The translations under genes were made by a program, and so were the position numbers. The notes beneath the pieces are model-generated. The model did not search any database and was not told where the DNA came from. It saw only the letters and a list, made by a program, of their open reading frames with translations. Positions 17,008 through 26,930 of a stretch of 34,897 bases of DNA are shown here, in pieces. This DNA is from Flavobacteriales bacterium (lineage in GTDB: Bacteria > Bacteroidota > Bacteroidia > DT-38). Positions within the stretch are counted from its first letter, which is position 1. Each line of letters begins with the position of its first letter. The DNA is taken from assembly GCA_013214205.1 (NCBI GenBank), contig JABSPQ010000363.1, positions 1 through 34,897 of the forward strand, given 5' to 3'.

Positions 17008-18561
17008 CTAAAATAAGGTCTCTATGTTTAAAGTAATTCTCTTTAATTTTCGTTGGTAGTAAGCTACACCAATTTTACCTGGAGAATTTCTTAGAACTTT
17101 GAAAGTAGTTACTTTACCTTCTTCTAAGTTAATTTTACCTTCTTGCTTCAAGTTAACTTTTGTTTGAGCATAACTTCCAGACATAGTATATGTAAACACT
17201 TGAGGCTTTCTAGCTTCAGAGTTGTTTTTACAAACCATGATTCTTTCGCCATTTTTTCCTGTTGTACAGAAATCATAATCGAACCATCCTAGTTTAGCCA
17301 TTTCCTTAGCTAAAGTTACACCTCTGTATTTGTGGTAAGGAGGATACAATGTAATTCTATTGTACTCTTCTTTCTTAATACATTTCATCTCGCCTAACTC
17401 GCCTTTGTTGTTAAACTTGAACAACATAAAGTCCATTACTTCGAAAGTTGATTTCGGTGGAGCTTTACCATCACTTGTTCTAGACATATCTCCAACCCAT
17501 TTACCAGTGAGTAAATCTCTGATTTTCTGTGCAGGATATGGAGAAATGTTCGGCTTCTTTCTGAACATCTCAGATACGATAACGAAATCATTTCCATCGA
17601 TAATTAAATCTTCTACAAAGATTTTATCTTTTCCTAAGGAGATACCTTCACTACTTGTTTTAAGAAACTCTTGAATTTGTTCCTTATTGCTAACTTTAGT
17701 GTAAAGCTCTTTTTTACCAGCAGCATTCAACTTAAGCATGTAAATACCAGTATTGTTACCTGTCTTGTACTTTTCACCATCAACATAAGCACCACCTGCT
17801 AAAATAGAACCATCTTCTGAAATCCTAATTTGGTTGTACATTATTGTACTTGTACCATCGTATCCATCATACTGGAATAAGTTTTTTCCTGTGTTAGCAT
17901 CATATCCTAAAATAGATGGCTTAAGTTTTTTCCAACCCATTCCGTGCTCTTTCCACGTAACTAGTTTTCCTTCACTATTAACTAAGTCTGCAATTTGTTG
18001 AGCTCCTTTTGGAACAACTTCTTCTATTCTCCAAACTTCAGCCAATTGATTGTCAATTTTAGACAATGAATAACCATGTTTTCCTTTTTCCCAAATTGGT
18101 TGAACTACGTAAAATCCTGCTCCATTTTCAGCTGGATAAACAACACTTGAAGCATTTTTTTTCTTCTCAACAGGTGTTTCTCTTGTTTTAACGATCTTTC
18201 CGTTAAGGTCCAATATATTAAATACAATTTTCTTATTCTTTCTATCATCAAAAGAAATTAGAAAAAACTTACCGTTAAATACAGTATTGTTAATTTGAGC
18301 CGATTTGTGTAATGCAATTTGAGCATTTACAACTTTAGTTACTCCTTTATCTACAATGGCAAATTCGAATTGCCTCATCCCTTTTTCGCCTTTATCAACC
18401 TCGTAATAAGTATAATATCCACTTATCGTTTCACCCTTGCCGTCTCTAATCGACTTGACACCTTTGAATTTCCGACCCTTAACCCCATCTATTTGAATAG
18501 TTTGAGCCATAGAGCTAACTGCAATACATATTGCAAATGCACTAAGTAATATTCTTTTCAT
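17008..18561 (-). CDS. Large exported protein of unknown function
   Basis: 517 residues from ATG 18561, with a signal peptide MKRILLSAFAICIAVSSMAQ cleaved near residue 20. The body is rich in short strands with charged turns (GKFFLISFDDRKNKKIVFN, GAGFYVVQPIWEKG, GSILAGGAYVDG) and recurring aromatic-glycine patterns, resembling a beta-propeller, but I could not count blades and know no family. A longer frame beginning with TTG at 18600 is rejected: that codon lies in the -7 promoter element at 18598-18605. It is the first gene of a three-gene exported unit. Confidence 0.75.
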   Translation of the reverse strand: MKRILLSAFAICIAVSSMAQTIQIDGVKGRKFKGVKSIRDGKGETISGYYTYYEVDKGEKGMRQFEFAIVDKGVTKVVNAQIALHKSAQINNTVFNGKFFLISFDDRKNKKIVFNILDLNGKIVKTRETPVEKKKNASSVVYPAENGAGFYVVQPIWEKGKHGYSLSKIDNQLAEVWRIEEVVPKGAQQIADLVNSEGKLVTWKEHGMGWKKLKPSILGYDANTGKNLFQYDGYDGTSTIMYNQIRISEDGSILAGGAYVDGEKYKTGNNTGIYMLKLNAAGKKELYTKVSNKEQIQEFLKTSSEGISLGKDKIFVEDLIIDGNDFVIVSEMFRKKPNISPYPAQKIRDLLTGKWVGDMSRTSDGKAPPKSTFEVMDFMLFKFNNKGELGEMKCIKKEEYNRITLYPPYHKYRGVTLAKEMAKLGWFDYDFCTTGKNGERIMVCKNNSEARKPQVFTYTMSGSYAQTKVNLKQEGKINLEEGKVTTFKVLRNSPGKIGVAYYQRKLKRITLNIETLF

Positions 18562-19047
18562 TTGTTTAGTTTTATTCTGTTTAACTTGGTTGGTCGACAA
18601 ATATACTGCAAAACACTTTATATGCCTATAATTATCACGTAATCTCCTGCTTACAACCAGTTATTCAAAATGTTAATTAATAATAATATCCCTTCTTCCT
18701 GAAAATTTAAATCGTCTAAAAATAAAACTACATCCAATTCATTCATAACCAATTAAGTGTTTCTGCACTTTTAAAGCTAAAGATATAAACTCATTAATTC
18801 GATTTAAAAATGGGCTCTATTCAATTATGATACCAAAAAAATAATATTGTCAATTAATACAAAAATTACATTCAAAAAACATCTCAAACAGCCTGTAAAT
18901 AATGGATTTACTAGCTGACCTTCCTTAAATATAGTTTTACTATATCCAACTTTTTTACTCATCTGCATTGTAACACCTCAACACACATTTTACTTACTTT
19001 TAACCCTTTAAATTAATCTTTGCTACACAAGCAAGACTGTCTTCAAA
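18562..19047. other. Long AT-rich divergent intergenic region
   Basis: 486 bases separating a minus-strand unit from the broken OmpA gene. It holds the -7 element at 18598-18605 for the minus-strand unit and a TAATCTTTG-like element just upstream of the plus-strand gene (about 19014-19022), whose spacing to consensus is one base longer than TAnnTTTG. No RNA gene, repeat or open frame of note is seen in the rest. Confidence 0.6.
18598..18605 (-). promoter_or_regulatory. Bacteroidota -7 promoter element (TATATTTG)
   Basis: On the minus strand TATATTTG matches the Bacteroidota housekeeping -7 consensus TAnnTTTG. It is 37 bases from the ATG at 18561, leaving an untranslated leader of about 30 bases. 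No good TTTG -33 box is seen at the expected spacing. It decides the gene start at 18561 over the TTG at 18600. Confidence 0.6.
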
Positions 19048-21076
19048 ATGGTATTATTTAAGTTTTCTCTCATTGCAATAATGATGTGTATCTATAATGG
19101 AATACACGCTCAATCATTTGGGAAATCAGAAGACATTCAATGGGCTTGTGAGGTAGGAGAAAGCAGTTTACCTCATTTTAAAGATGACTATTCGCCGAAA
19201 GGATTAATTGGCAAACCCGAAAATCTGTTTTTGAGACCATATGTATTCGAGAACACATACATTCTTTGCTATAAAGAAACTGACGACATAGAAGAGCGAA
19301 CAGAAACCTTTGTTACCGTTAAGTTTTGTACTCCTCAAAAAGTAAATAGGTTGGTGGTTTTTGAGAACCATACACCGGGTGCCATTACCAAATTAATACT
19401 ACTGGATGCTGATGGAAAGGAATATTTGGTCTACGGGGAATCACCAAAGGCTGTTATGGATGCCAGCAGATTATTGCAAGTTGAATTTCCACTAACGACG
19501 TATGATGTTTTGGGGTTAGAATGTATTCCGACGCTTATAATTTTGACGAAAAATGGAACACGGTTGACGGAATTGGAATTATCAATTCTAAAAACCCAGT
19601 ACAAATTCCCGAGCGTGGTAAAAACATGGGATCAAGAGTTAATAGTCAATACAATGATTATGCTCCTCTAGTAACATCTGACGGTAAAACGCTCTATTAT
19701 ACCAGGGTGAGGTATCAACTAGATTCAGGCATGGCTCCAGAACCTTCAAACGAAGACGTCTGGGTGTCGACCATTGATAAAAATGGAGTTTGGTCGGATA
19801 GTAAAATAGCGGGTCCTCCTTGGAATATGGATGGCTACAGCTTAGCAACAGCTATAACTGCCGATGGAAATAGTGTACTACTATCTGGCCTTTACAGTTC
19901 CGACAGCAAATTTGGCGGAATTGGATTGGCAATATGCCACAAAACTGATCAGGGCTGGTCTGTTCCCGAGGAAATTATAGTAGAAAATTTTGCAAACCAA
20001 GCCCAATGGTAGGATTGCTTTCTATCCACGGATCAACAAGTTCTTCTTTTTGCAATTCACACACCTGAAAACGTTGGATCACTTGACCATTTTGCAAGTT
20101 TCAGAATTAAAAAAAATCATTACGGTGCACCCATCCATATGGGCAATGTAATTAATACTAGTACTGGAGATTATTCACCCTTTTTAGCTGCCGACTCAAA
20201 AACGTTGTATTTCTCATCTGACGGACATGGAGGGTTTGGCAACAATGATATTTTGTATCGAGGCGTTTGGATAGCACTTGGACTAACTGGACCAAGCCTA
20301 AAAACATGGGAAGTATGGTTAACACGAACGATTTCGACTCAAACTTTGGGATTTCCGCTAAGGGAGATTACGGCTATTTAGTGCGCTATACCCACTCTTA
20401 TGGCGAGGGTGATATCTTCCAAATTCCGCTGGATAAAGAATTACAACCAGACCCAGTAGTGCTTATTTTGGGTAAGGTGTATAATGCAATTACCAAAGAA
20501 CCGATGAGTGCTGAGATTATTTATGAATTTCTACCTGATGGCACAACAGCCGAACAAACCCGTGCTGCTGGTGGAGCTGGCGATTACAAAATTGTACTTC
20601 CATATGGCTCTAAGTATGGTTTTTCAGCAAAAGCAAAAGGGTTTTATCCTCAAAGCAACAATATTGATTTAATCGCCAAGAAAGAATATGCCGAAATAAC
20701 GAGAGATCTTTATTTAGTGCCTATAGAGAAAGGAGCTATAGTTAAACTGAATAACATCTTTTTTAACCAAGGAAGCGCCAATGTAATACCAAGTTCCATC
20801 CCAGAACTAGAAAGAATGGTTGAGATGCTAATTGAAAATCCTGCTGTTAAAATTGAAATTGCTTGTTATACCGACAATGTTGGTTCCACTGCCTCTAACC
20901 TTTCGCTATCCAAAGACAGAGCTTCTGCGATTGTAGCATATTTAGTTTCGAAAAAAGTACTTGAGGATAATTTAACAACTAAAGGTTATGGAGAAACTAA
21001 ACCCATCGATACCAATGCAATGGCAGCGGGCAGAGCCAACAACAATAAGATCGTAATGAAAATTACAGAGAAATAA
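19048..21076 (+). pseudogene. PD40-repeat/OmpA-family outer-membrane protein, broken by two frameshifts and one stop
   Basis: Reading on from ATG 19048: a signal peptide (ending GIHAQ), an N-terminal domain with a C-terminus in DVLG, then a one-base deletion near G4 (19512-19515) after which the frame continues RMYSDAYNFDEKWNTVDG. Next is an in-frame TAG at 20010-20012 (reading QAQW-stop-DCFLSTDQ), then PD40 propeller-like repeats (YFSSDGHGGFGNND). A second one-base deletion near T4 (20251-20254) is followed by LDSTWTNWTKPKNMG in a new frame. Restoring one base gives NDI(Y/F)VSRRLDSTWTNW, a classic PD40 repeat. The rest includes a carboxypeptidase-regulatory-like segment and an OmpA C-terminal domain with TDNVGSTASNLSLSKDRA but ending GRANNNK where family members have a basic pair. 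Peptidoglycan binding would be impaired even in the restored protein. Confidence 0.8.
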
Positions 21077-21084
21077 GTCTACTT

Positions 21085-21984
21085 TTATTCCTGAACCGAT
21101 TCGGATATATCACCTTGTTTATTCACCATTTTACCATAAACAGTGGCGGCAATTCCTCCAGTAATAAACATCAAGATTCCGTAGATAGCAGGGCCATAAA
21201 TTAATTCGGGGTAATTGGCTAACACCCCCATTAGCCCAACCGCCATCGCTAATGTCGCATTTTGAATTCCAGATTCAATTGAAATCGAAATTCTTTGTCG
21301 AAGATTTAGATTAAACACCTTGCCCGTAAAAAAGCCCAGAAGCATACAAAGTACATTCAAACTAATTACCCCAGGCCCAACAATAGGAAGCGCAATTACC
21401 ACTTTACTCCAATTGGTTGCTATTGCACCAACGATAATAATTGCCATAAATACAGCTGATACAATCTTTACCGGATTTTTCATTCTGATTGAAAATGCTT
21501 CTTTTTTACTTTTAATAAACATTCCTAACGCTACAGGTACGATAACAATGCTTACCATTTTTATAAATGCTGGCAAAAACGGCAATGATAAATCTCCTTC
21601 GGATGCCATAAAGTGAGCCAAACTTAAATTGACAATTATAGGAATGGTAAATACGGTTATCATGCTAGAAAACGCTGTAAGTGTAACCGACAAGCCAATA
21701 TCGCCTTTTGCAATGTTGCTAATAAGGTTGGATGTTGCACCGCCCGGACAAGCTGCTATAAGCATTAATCCAACCGCATAAACGCCTTCCAAGCCAAGCG
21801 CGTATACTAAACCGAAACCCAACAATGGCAAAAGAATCAATTGATTTACAAGACCTATTAAAACGGGTTTAGGATTCTCTTTCATTCTTAAGAAATCGCT
21901 TATTCTCAACGACAGCCCCATACCAACCATAATAATTGCAATGGCCGTACTCAAGCCGTAATCTATAATTTCTTTGTTTTCCAT
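21085..21984 (-). CDS. Bile acid:sodium symporter (BASS/SBF) family transporter
   Basis: 299 residues with about nine membrane segments from residue 10 on. Family motifs: MVGMGLSLRISDF near residue 20, the ACPGGATSNLISNIAKGD block (about 78-96) that forms part of the sodium sites, and GIQNATLAMAVG (about 239-250). Members move bile acids, pantothenate, 2-keto acids or other organic anions with sodium; the substrate cannot be told from sequence. It is the last gene of a minus-strand run (28-base gap from the barrel gene at 22013) and converges on the broken OmpA gene with 8 bases between stops. Confidence 0.9.
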   Translation of the reverse strand: MENKEIIDYGLSTAIAIIMVGMGLSLRISDFLRMKENPKPVLIGLVNQLILLPLLGFGLVYALGLEGVYAVGLMLIAACPGGATSNLISNIAKGDIGLSVTLTAFSSMITVFTIPIIVNLSLAHFMASEGDLSLPFLPAFIKMVSIVIVPVALGMFIKSKKEAFSIRMKNPVKIVSAVFMAIIIVGAIATNWSKVVIALPIVGPGVISLNVLCMLLGFFTGKVFNLNLRQRISISIESGIQNATLAMAVGLMGVLANYPELIYGPAIYGILMFITGGIAATVYGKMVNKQGDISESVQE

Positions 21985-22012
21985 GGTTCTAAATTAACTT
22001 TTTGAATTGTAA

Positions 22013-22909
22013 TTACTTAACATTGGTAAGATCAAATCTATAAAGTAATCTTACTTTAAAATAAGCGCCTTCGCCACTAATTTTATCTATTACTTCTCTG
22101 TCGTCTCCAAATTTCAAAAAGCTCATCGCCCAATCCATCTGATCTGCTTTGGCATAAGTTTTATAATTGGTGCCCAGCAAATAACCAGCGCCCAACTGCA
22201 AAACCAAAGCTTTGGTAAAGTAAATATCTGTAAACAAGGCCAACTCATTTTTAGAACGCTGAACATAGCCATCGCTACCGTCTTTTAATCTCATCGCATA
22301 AGAGGCAATCTGCCCGTCAAAAGAAACACCTAATCCAACTTTCTCATGAGCCTTATATAATACAGTCATAGTTCGAGGCAAAACTCCAAAGATCTGCAGC
22401 TTATCGTTAGGCTTACAATCCAGTCCTATCAACGGAACAAGAAACAATCCAAACCTTTCATAATTGTAATACAGCCCAAATTTATATTTAAACTTCTCCG
22501 ATTTTTTATAGCTAAAAGTTGAAATCAAACCATATTGAAAATGACCTTTATCAATGTCATTAAAATCCGTGTTTAACCTATTCAATAAAATGAAATCGGC
22601 AGAAAGCTTTTCGGAAAACACTTTGTGTAATCCCAAAGGCAGAGTAACATTGTAAAAATGGAATTCTGTCTCAGCAGAATCAACATGAAAAAGATTGTAA
22701 TTGGCACCAACAATTACCGCATCGCCGTTCTTAAATAGAATGGGAACCTTAAGATTAAGGCTAGAAAAGCTAGTGGTGTTCGTTTTGCATTTAGAAGACG
22801 GATTGTAGGTATAGCCCAAGTCTACTATATCTAAATAATCTTGTGCCGATGCTTGAACGGCAAACAAAACTAAAATCACTTTAAATATCCCTTTGACCAC
22901 TTTAATCAT
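22013..22909 (-). CDS. Outer-membrane beta-barrel protein (DUF6268-like)
   Basis: 298 residues with a signal peptide (about 22 residues, ending VQASAQ) and a body of amphipathic strands (VILFKNGDAVIVGANYNLFHV, KFKYKFGLYYNYERFG, VLQLGAGYLLG) ending in the classic C-terminal strand YFKVRLLYRFDLTN. The pattern and length resemble the DUF6268 family of outer-membrane barrels in Bacteroidota; that name is from memory and not certain. The role is unknown; position between the acyltransferase and the BASS transporter suggests it may be co-transcribed with both. Confidence 0.65.
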   Translation of the reverse strand: MIKVVKGIFKVILVLFAVQASAQDYLDIVDLGYTYNPSSKCKTNTTSFSSLNLKVPILFKNGDAVIVGANYNLFHVDSAETEFHFYNVTLPLGLHKVFSEKLSADFILLNRLNTDFNDIDKGHFQYGLISTFSYKKSEKFKYKFGLYYNYERFGLFLVPLIGLDCKPNDKLQIFGVLPRTMTVLYKAHEKVGLGVSFDGQIASYAMRLKDGSDGYVQRSKNELALFTDIYFTKALVLQLGAGYLLGTNYKTYAKADQMDWAMSFLKFGDDREVIDKISGEGAYFKVRLLYRFDLTNVK

Positions 22910-23015
22910 TTCTTGGTGTTTTTGATTAGGTCAAATCTATAGCGATCGATTACTCAAAGGAAATCGAATTTTACTAATGACATATTTTTGTTTTGCATTT
23001 TCTGCAAATAACATA

Positions 23016-24365
23016 TTAGGCCGTTGTGGATTCATCTTTGGTTTCCAAATAAATCTTTCTGCCTCCTTCCAATTCCTCTATAATTTGCTCTCTTACAACC
23101 GATAAATTCGTTAAACGTTTTACGTCAGTCATAAACAATTTCATGAATCTCAAATTACTTTTTAGTCGGTAAAATTGTCGGGCGTAATGCAAAGCGTGCA
23201 TCCCAGCAGGGTAAGCCAAACAGAAAAACCCTAAGGCTGCCAGTTTTCCAAAAAACAAAGAGACACCTACAGCCCAACCCAAATAAATTACCAAGAAGAT
23301 TATCATGCTACTCGCCAATTGAAGCGATCCTTTAAAATCATCACTATTAACCAGTTTTATTGCCATAATACCAGTTAGTTTGTAAGGTGGGTAATTAATT
23401 ATGTAGCCAACCAAAAACACGGGAAACATAAAAGGAAGATAGAGAGAAGTAAGGAATAAATTGAATCCCTCCTGCCCTCTCATTTGCTTGTCTCTAATAT
23501 TCAACCGATTTAAATCGCCCAAATATTTCTCGATTTTGTCTTTCAATTTAGAAAGTATTTCTGGGTCGTGTGTGTTAAAATAAGACACTGCCTCAACTAT
23601 TTCTTTCGACATTTTAAAGTTCTGTACCGACTGTTCCGAATCGTCATCAGAGTTTTCTCGCAACTTGCTCCTATATATTTTTTCGATGTTAACTATAAGC
23701 TCGTCTAGATCTTCATTCTGAATTACGACAGTATTGTTTTCTAGCTCTTGCTTTATTTTTTCTGTTAATGCCTTAACAGCCTCCCGATCGTTATTTAAGT
23801 ATTGCTCCTTGTAATCGGCCATCTTTATAGGTTCGCCAATATTCAAAAGCAAGTCGTTGTAAAACGTATGCGGATCAGAATAATTTACCCCGATTGGTAC
23901 AATGGTACAGCCTAAATTAAAATCGCTTTGAGCCTCAGCACCTAATGTTATTCGTGCTGCGCCTGTTTTAATTGGTCTTAATCGCCTTTCAGTTTTACTG
24001 GTTCCTTCTGGGAAGATGATCACAGCACCCTCATTGGTAAGGTGATCGTAACACTTCTGAAATACTGCTTTGTTTTTGTGCATTTCATCGGGCGATGTTG
24101 CCGCACGATAAATTGGAATCATGTTGAGACTGGTGTAAATAAACCGCATTACAGGATTTGCAAACGATTCGCCACGAGCTAAATAATGCAGATTCCTATT
24201 GATAAACAGCGTGATAACAATCGGATCCATAAACGCGCTAGGGTGATTGGCCACAAAAAGCACAGGGCCTTCTTTGGGAATCGCTTTGAGGTTATTGATT
24301 GTGATTGATCTGAAATATCCTTTTACCGTAAGGTGCAGCAATAATTTAAGTATGCGTTTCAACAT
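23016..24365 (-). CDS. PlsC-type phospholipid/glycerolipid acyltransferase
   Basis: 449 residues. The catalytic motif reads N40-H41-P-S-A-F-M-D47 (an HX5D form common in this subfamily) and the second acyl-acceptor motif is FPEG at 117-120 followed by TSKTERRLRPIKTGAARI. The C-terminal part has a charged helical region (about 230-295) and two or three membrane segments (about 305-400, YLPFMFPVFLVGYIIN, MIIFLVIYLGWAVGVSLFF). The enzyme would acylate a glycerol-phosphate or lysophosphatidate at the inner membrane. It is longer than a plain PlsC (about 240 aa), as many Bacteroidota members with a C-terminal membrane extension are. 71 bases downstream of the flavoprotein gene. Confidence 0.88.
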   Translation of the reverse strand: MLKRILKLLLHLTVKGYFRSITINNLKAIPKEGPVLFVANHPSAFMDPIVITLFINRNLHYLARGESFANPVMRFIYTSLNMIPIYRAATSPDEMHKNKAVFQKCYDHLTNEGAVIIFPEGTSKTERRLRPIKTGAARITLGAEAQSDFNLGCTIVPIGVNYSDPHTFYNDLLLNIGEPIKMADYKEQYLNNDREAVKALTEKIKQELENNTVVIQNEDLDELIVNIEKIYRSKLRENSDDDSEQSVQNFKMSKEIVEAVSYFNTHDPEILSKLKDKIEKYLGDLNRLNIRDKQMRGQEGFNLFLTSLYLPFMFPVFLVGYIINYPPYKLTGIMAIKLVNSDDFKGSLQLASSMIIFLVIYLGWAVGVSLFFGKLAALGFFCLAYPAGMHALHYARQFYRLKSNLRFMKLFMTDVKRLTNLSVVREQIIEELEGGRKIYLETKDESTTA

Positions 24366-24436
24366 AATTTAAATTTACAACAGCATTAGTTAATATCTGT
24401 GAACTTCAATTGTATTTCTCAACAACCTTGTAAATC

Positions 24437-26902
24437 TTAAGCCTTTACCTTCTCTAATTTAGGATCGTACATTGGACGTAATGAAACTTTAACATTGTAC
24501 CTAACGCCATCAATTTCCACATCCCATTTTCCACTTTCTATGTAATCCTTGGTAATGCGCTCATCGTCTTGAACAATTGCCAAACCTACAGCTCCACCAA
24601 GATGATGACCGTAGCCACCCACTCTAATGTAACCAACCATTTTGTCGTTGCGGTAAACCACTTCTGCATGAAACAACATTGGCTCTGGATCTTCTACCAA
24701 AACTTGGAGTAATCGCTTATTGAAGACCTTTTGTTCTTTCTGCTTAGCCAACACATCGTAGCCAACAAACTTGCCTGGCTTATCCAATTTAACAGCAAAG
24801 CCTAAGCCCATTTCAACAGGTGTATCCTTGTTGTCAATATCGTGCCCCATATCTCTATATCCCTTTTCCAAACGGAGATTTGTAAGAGATTGAATTCCGG
24901 CTAACCTTAAATTGAAAGTTTTACCTGCCTCCATAATTCTATCGAAAACATCGCAAGCTTGCTCAACAGGAATATATAATTCCCAGCCCATTTCGCCCAA
25001 GTAAGTTACCCTTACTGCATACACTCTAGCATAATCGATCTCGATGTATTTAGCTGCCAAATAAGGGAAGTCTTCAGTTGCAAAAGACGTTTCGGAAATA
25101 GAGCTCATTAAGTCTCTCGATTTAGGCCCTTGGATGGTTACCATTGCATATGCAGAAGTAACATCCGTGATAAACCAATGTTCGCCAGCAATAAAATGCT
25201 TCTCCATCCAATGCTCAACATGTCTGTGGAAACGACCAGAAGTAACCACCATAAACTTATCTGGCGACAATCTAATAACCGTTAAATCCGCTTCTATGCC
25301 ACCATTTTCATTGGTCCATTGCGTGTAAACAATTTTACCTGGTTCTACATCAATGTCGTTACAGCAAACGTAGTTTAGGTTTTTTAAAGCGTCTTTTCCT
25401 TGCACCAAAAACTTCGACATGAATGACATTTCCATCATAATCACATCATTTCTACAAGCATAATGTTCCGCTGCAACATGTTCAAATGAGCTCTGTCTTT
25501 TGTAAGTCCACTCTACTTGTTTTTCAACTCCTTCTGGCGCATACCAACATGGAACTTCCCAACCAGCACTCTGAATAAACACAGCGCCATTGGCTTTTAG
25601 TCTATCGTAAAGCACATGCTTTTTCATTTCACGCGCTGTCTCCATAGGCTTATTGGGGAAATGTATTTTATACATCTCACCAATCACCTCAACACTTCTG
25701 TCTTTTCTAAATTTCTTATTCTGATGCACTCTATGGAACCTATCGATGTTCATTCCTGTAACATCTACATCTGGTAAACCATCAACAATCCAGTTGGCGA
25801 TTGCACTACCAATACCCCCTCCCATCAAGATTCCTAATGAATTCAAACCTGCTGCCACAAAGAAATTTTCCACCTCTGGATATTCTCCAACAAGTGGAGC
25901 TATATCTGGCGTAAAGCTTTCTGGACCACAGAACATCAATTTTAGATTGGCCTCTGCTGCAATTGGTAAACGTTCCAAAGCACTCATTAAGTAAGGCAAC
26001 ATTCTGTCCATGTCTGGCTCAATTTCGCCAAAAACAAAATTGTTGTTTACACCATCCAATGACCAAGGCGCTGAAACAGATTCGAAAAAGCCAACCATTA
26101 AATCACCAACTTCTTCTCTATAATAAGCCCACTTAGAAGGGTCTTTAAGAATTGGCAAATTAGGATCAATCTTCATTTCATCACTTTCCATGATGGCGTA
26201 ATAATGCTCTATAGCTTGAAGCGGTGTGATGCAACCAGCCATTTCACCAATCTGCCGCGCCCACATACCAGCACAATTCACAGCAAATTCGCACGTAATA
26301 GTTCCTTCGCTTGTTTGTATTGATTCAATCCTTTTGTTCTTAACAGTTAATCCCGTTACCGTAATGTCTTCAAGAATTAGAGTCCCACCTGCCTTTGCAC
26401 CCTTGGCAATAGCCATGGTAACATCCACCGGATTGATACGTGCTCCTTCTGTAAAAAACCCACCAACTATATCGTCGATGTTGGCCATCGGCCACATGTC
26501 TTGAACTTCTTTAGGCGAAAGCTCTTCGGCCTCTATCCCAATTAATCGATTGAATGTTGCCTTGCGTCTAAGGTCGGTTGCATAATGCTCGTTAACAGCA
26601 ATTTGAATCATTCCAGACTCCTTAAAACCTGTAGCCTGCCCAGTTTCTTTTTCAATATCTCGATAAAATTCTCTGGTATACTTAGCCATTTTGGCACCGG
26701 TCTCGGTCATAAACCCAGAAGTAACTAAACCTGCCGCGTGCCATGTAGTTCCTGATGTTAATTTATTTTTTTCGAGCAGAACAACATCTTTAAAACCTCT
26801 TTTGGTAAGATGATAGGCGATGTTTGTGCCTATAATTCCACCACCAATAATTACCACTTGCGCGTGGCTTGGAAGACGTCCTCCCGTTAAATTATCACTC
26901 AT
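24437..26902 (-). CDS. Sarcosine/dimethylglycine dehydrogenase-like flavoprotein with GcvT domains
   Basis: 821 residues: an FAD-dependent DAO domain (about 15-385; dinucleotide fold GGGIIG at 20-25, then TSGTTWHAAGL with His55 at the place of covalent FAD attachment in mammalian dimethylglycine and sarcosine dehydrogenases), an FAO_M linker region (about 390-445), and aminomethyltransferase (GcvT, about 450-710) plus GcvT C-terminal (about 720-815) domains. This four-domain order is that of enzymes that oxidatively demethylate N-methylated glycines and hand the one-carbon unit to tetrahydrofolate. The exact substrate (dimethylglycine, sarcosine or another N-methyl amine) is not decided by sequence. 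An aldehyde dehydrogenase lies 28 bases upstream, on the same strand. Confidence 0.88.
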   Translation of the reverse strand: MSDNLTGGRLPSHAQVVIIGGGIIGTNIAYHLTKRGFKDVVLLEKNKLTSGTTWHAAGLVTSGFMTETGAKMAKYTREFYRDIEKETGQATGFKESGMIQIAVNEHYATDLRRKATFNRLIGIEAEELSPKEVQDMWPMANIDDIVGGFFTEGARINPVDVTMAIAKGAKAGGTLILEDITVTGLTVKNKRIESIQTSEGTITCEFAVNCAGMWARQIGEMAGCITPLQAIEHYYAIMESDEMKIDPNLPILKDPSKWAYYREEVGDLMVGFFESVSAPWSLDGVNNNFVFGEIEPDMDRMLPYLMSALERLPIAAEANLKLMFCGPESFTPDIAPLVGEYPEVENFFVAAGLNSLGILMGGGIGSAIANWIVDGLPDVDVTGMNIDRFHRVHQNKKFRKDRSVEVIGEMYKIHFPNKPMETAREMKKHVLYDRLKANGAVFIQSAGWEVPCWYAPEGVEKQVEWTYKRQSSFEHVAAEHYACRNDVIMMEMSFMSKFLVQGKDALKNLNYVCCNDIDVEPGKIVYTQWTNENGGIEADLTVIRLSPDKFMVVTSGRFHRHVEHWMEKHFIAGEHWFITDVTSAYAMVTIQGPKSRDLMSSISETSFATEDFPYLAAKYIEIDYARVYAVRVTYLGEMGWELYIPVEQACDVFDRIMEAGKTFNLRLAGIQSLTNLRLEKGYRDMGHDIDNKDTPVEMGLGFAVKLDKPGKFVGYDVLAKQKEQKVFNKRLLQVLVEDPEPMLFHAEVVYRNDKMVGYIRVGGYGHHLGGAVGLAIVQDDERITKDYIESGKWDVEIDGVRYNVKVSLRPMYDPKLEKVKA

Positions 26903-26930
26903 ATTACAATGTGATTTTTATCTTAAAATA

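Noticed and set aside
17008-18600. A 530-residue version of the exported protein starting at TTG 18600
   Set aside because: That codon lies inside the TATATTTG -7 element and the extra residues precede a perfect signal peptide start at ATG 18561.
19639-19848. Minus-strand open frame inside the OmpA pseudogene
   Set aside because: It is antisense to a PD40-repeat region with clear conserved motifs and has no motif of its own.
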